Of a stretch of 6,630 nucleotides of DNA, positions 5,625-6,630 are shown in pieces. The stretch comes from an uncultured Calothrix sp. (lineage in GTDB: Bacteria; Cyanobacteriota; Cyanobacteriia; Cyanobacteriales; Nostocaceae). The notes below the pieces were generated by a model that was not told the origin of the DNA, did no database searches, and worked only from the letters and a program-made list of their open reading frames with translations. The position numbers and the translations under genes are program-made. The first letter of the stretch is position 1; each line of letters begins with the position of its first letter. The stretch lies in assembly GCA_937884685.1 (NCBI GenBank), contig CAKZYM010001214.1, positions 1-6,630 of the forward strand, in the 5' to 3' direction.

Positions 5625-5981
5625 TTACAAAACCGAGGACTCATCACATTTCACATTCATATGCTCGGCTCCCCAATCTCTCATTGAAATCATAATTGGC
5701 TCCAAAGTACGACCATAATTTGTAAGTGAATATTCTACACGTGGAGGCACTTCGGCATAAACCTTTCGCGTGACAATTTTATCTTTTTCTAATTCCCGTA
5801 GTTGATTAGTAAGCATGCGTTGCGTGATACCTTCAATTCTCTTCTTCAATTCCCCGAAGCGTAAGACATCATTTTGCAAGAGATTGAAAATAATCACGGG
5901 TTTCCACCGTCCACCAATCACAGATAATGTGGCTTCGACGGAGCATCCATAAGGGCGATCGCAATTGTTTTTGTGCGCCAT
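5625..5981 (-). CDS. HxlR-family (DUF24) winged-helix transcriptional regulator
   Basis: 118-aa single-domain regulator counted from the ATG at 5981. The family signature is clear: C13-S-V-E-A-T-L-x-V-I-G-G-R-W-K (13-27), the recognition region RFGELKKRIEGITQRMLTNQLRELEKD (41-67), the wing with PPRVEYSLTNYG (79-90), and a C-terminal helix ending in RDWGAEH. C13 sits where DUF24 redox sensors such as HypR carry their conserved cysteine; C7 and C112 are additional cysteines, so thiol or electrophile sensing is possible (inference). A TTG at 5990 would add three residues, but the ATG is preferred. The gene is divergent from the crotonase-like gene with a 126-bp spacer, the usual position for a regulator of its neighbour and of itself. 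The palindrome at 6001-6020 begins 19 bp upstream of the start codon and is a likely operator. A HIP1 octamer lies inside the gene near its 5' end. Confidence 0.9.
   Translation of the reverse strand: MAHKNNCDRPYGCSVEATLSVIGGRWKPVIIFNLLQNDVLRFGELKKRIEGITQRMLTNQLRELEKDKIVTRKVYAEVPPRVEYSLTNYGRTLEPIMISMRDWGAEHMNVKCDESSVL
5955..5962. repeat. HIP1 octamer GCGATCGC
   Basis: One copy of the highly iterated palindrome found throughout many cyanobacterial genomes, here inside the HxlR-type coding sequence. I noticed no second copy in this window. It supports the cyanobacterial assignment. Confidence 0.85.
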
Positions 5982-6000
5982 AATTCTCAAAATATTCCAA

Positions 6001-6028
6001 TAGTTACTTTTTTGTAACTACACAACAA
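6001..6028 (-). promoter_or_regulatory. Putative promoter and operator of the HxlR-type gene
   Basis: TAGTTAC (6001-6007) and GTAACTA (6014-6020) form a perfect 7-bp inverted repeat around six thymines. Read on the minus strand, TTGTTG (6023-6028) and TAACTA (6001-6006) have 16 bp between them and fit -35 and -10 elements. A start site near 5994 would then give a leader of about 13 bases. The palindrome would cover the -10 and spacer, which fits repression by the adjacent regulator. A smaller inverted repeat, CACAA/TTGTG (6021-6035), adjoins it. The symmetry is seen; the roles are inferred. Confidence 0.5.
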
Positions 6029-6040
6029 AATTGTGCGTAC

Positions 6041-6068
6041 TTGTTATTTTTTGTATTTGTATCATATT
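6041..6068 (+). promoter_or_regulatory. Weak candidate promoter of the crotonase-like gene
   Basis: TTGTTA (6041-6046) and CATATT (6063-6068) have 16 bp between them and lie about 40 bp ahead of the start codon. The region is so AT-rich that other pairs are possible, so this is only a suggestion. Confidence 0.25.
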
Positions 6069-6107
6069 TTTAATCGTAGAACTGATGAAAGAATGAAGAA
6101 GATATAT

Positions 6108-6630
6108 ATGGCTTACGAAAACTACACTACATTCAAGACGACAAAGGATGGAACAGTTCTTATTGTTACTTTTGATTATCCCCCTGTGAATGTTCAAGGG
6201 ATTCCGATGCTAGACGATTTAAATCGATTGGCAGAAACACTAGAAAAGGATAGCAGCACCAAAGTTGTTGTTTTCCAGTCTGCTCACCCAGAGATTTTTG
6301 TGGCTCATGCTGACACGAATTTCCTCAAAGACATGTCCACAACAGCAGTATCACGTGAAGAGGTGGAACTTCTCTATTTACAGACTACACTGGAGCGTAT
6401 TAGTAAACTGCCACAGGCGACTATCGCTAAAATCGAAGGGTTCGCACGAGGTGGTGGTCATGAATTTGCACTAGCTTGTGATATGCGTTTTGCGGCTCGT
6501 GGTAAGGCAAAGTTTATGCAGATGGAAGTCGGTATGGGCATTCTGCCTTGTGGTGGTGGTGCACCTCGTACGGCTCGTCAAGCAGGTCTGGGACGTGCAT
6601 TGGAAATTATTTTAAGTGCGCGTGATTTTG
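6108..6630 (+). CDS. Enoyl-CoA hydratase/isomerase (crotonase) family protein, 3' end outside window
   Basis: The open frame runs from the ATG at 6108 to the window edge: 174 codons of a protein that in this family is usually about 260-290 aa. Crotonases act on acyl-CoA thioesters in the cytosol; the exact reaction here cannot be told. Visible elements are PPVNVQGIPMLDDL (25-38, the early NxLxxxM-like block), FVAHADTNFL (64-73, equivalent to the FCAGADIKEM oxyanion loop of rat mitochondrial hydratase), IEGFARGGGHEFALACDMRFA (109-129) and MEVGMGILPCGGG (139-151). E119 and E140 match the two catalytic glutamates (Glu144 and Glu164) of rat hydratase, so hydratase activity is plausible. GAAGAAG at 6095-6101 is a good ribosome site for the ATG at 6108; an in-frame ATG at 6093 would add MKKIY. 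Sampled lines are about 42-48% GC, higher than most genes here. The gene is divergent from the HxlR-type regulator, which probably controls it. Confidence 0.9.
   Translation, partial: MAYENYTTFKTTKDGTVLIVTFDYPPVNVQGIPMLDDLNRLAETLEKDSSTKVVVFQSAHPEIFVAHADTNFLKDMSTTAVSREEVELLYLQTTLERISKLPQATIAKIEGFARGGGHEFALACDMRFAARGKAKFMQMEVGMGILPCGGGAPRTARQAGLGRALEIILSARDF

Noticed and set aside
6265..6474. Plus-strand 69-codon frame near the window end
   Set aside because: It overlaps the crotonase-like frame, which carries the diagnostic GGG-E and M-E-V-G motifs in the correct phase.

Overview
The window looks like chromosomal DNA of a filamentous, probably heterocyst-forming cyanobacterium (Nostocales type). 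The reasons are: a protein nearly identical in layout to the cyanobacterial nickel sensor InrS; a MenH-type enzyme, expected in phylloquinone synthesis; an HhoA/HhoB/HtrA-style lumenal/periplasmic protease; one HIP1 octamer (GCGATCGC, 5955-5962); and several intergenic clusters of 7-bp tandem repeats, the short tandemly repeated repetitive (STRR) sequences typical of this group. This placement is inferred from content only.

Layout. 1-354 is non-coding, with two heptamer clusters and a pyrimidine-rich tract. 355-1035 (+) encodes a membrane-anchored relative of the phage lambda endolysin (GH104 type). 1036-1548 is an AT-rich gap with no gene that I can support. 1549-2376 (-) is menH. Upstream of it on the same strand, 2468-2839 (-) is an InrS-like nickel-responsive repressor. 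2840-3172 is a divergent spacer that carries a perfect 13-bp hairpin. 3173-4384 (+) is a Deg/HtrA serine protease with one PDZ domain. It converges, across a 178-bp spacer packed with four heptamer families, on 4563-5405 (-), an alpha/beta-hydrolase-fold protein of the haloalkane-dehalogenase/epoxide-hydrolase type whose nucleophile position appears to be glycine. 5625-5981 (-) is an HxlR-type regulator. It is divergent from 6108 to the window end (+), the 5' part of an enoyl-CoA hydratase/isomerase-family gene.

How the genes relate. Most look like independent single-gene units with AT-rich or repeat-filled gaps. The one arrangement that suggests a dedicated circuit is the divergent HxlR-regulator/crotonase pair: a palindrome at 6001-6020 overlaps the best promoter candidate of the regulator, a classic autoregulatory layout. 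The InrS-like repressor has no metal-exporter gene beside it here, so its target must lie elsewhere. I see no RNA gene, CRISPR array, insertion sequence or phage lysis cassette, and no convincing new multi-gene system. The items most worth following up are the apparent pseudo-hydrolase, the HxlR/crotonase pair, the domesticated endolysin and the hairpin ahead of the protease gene.
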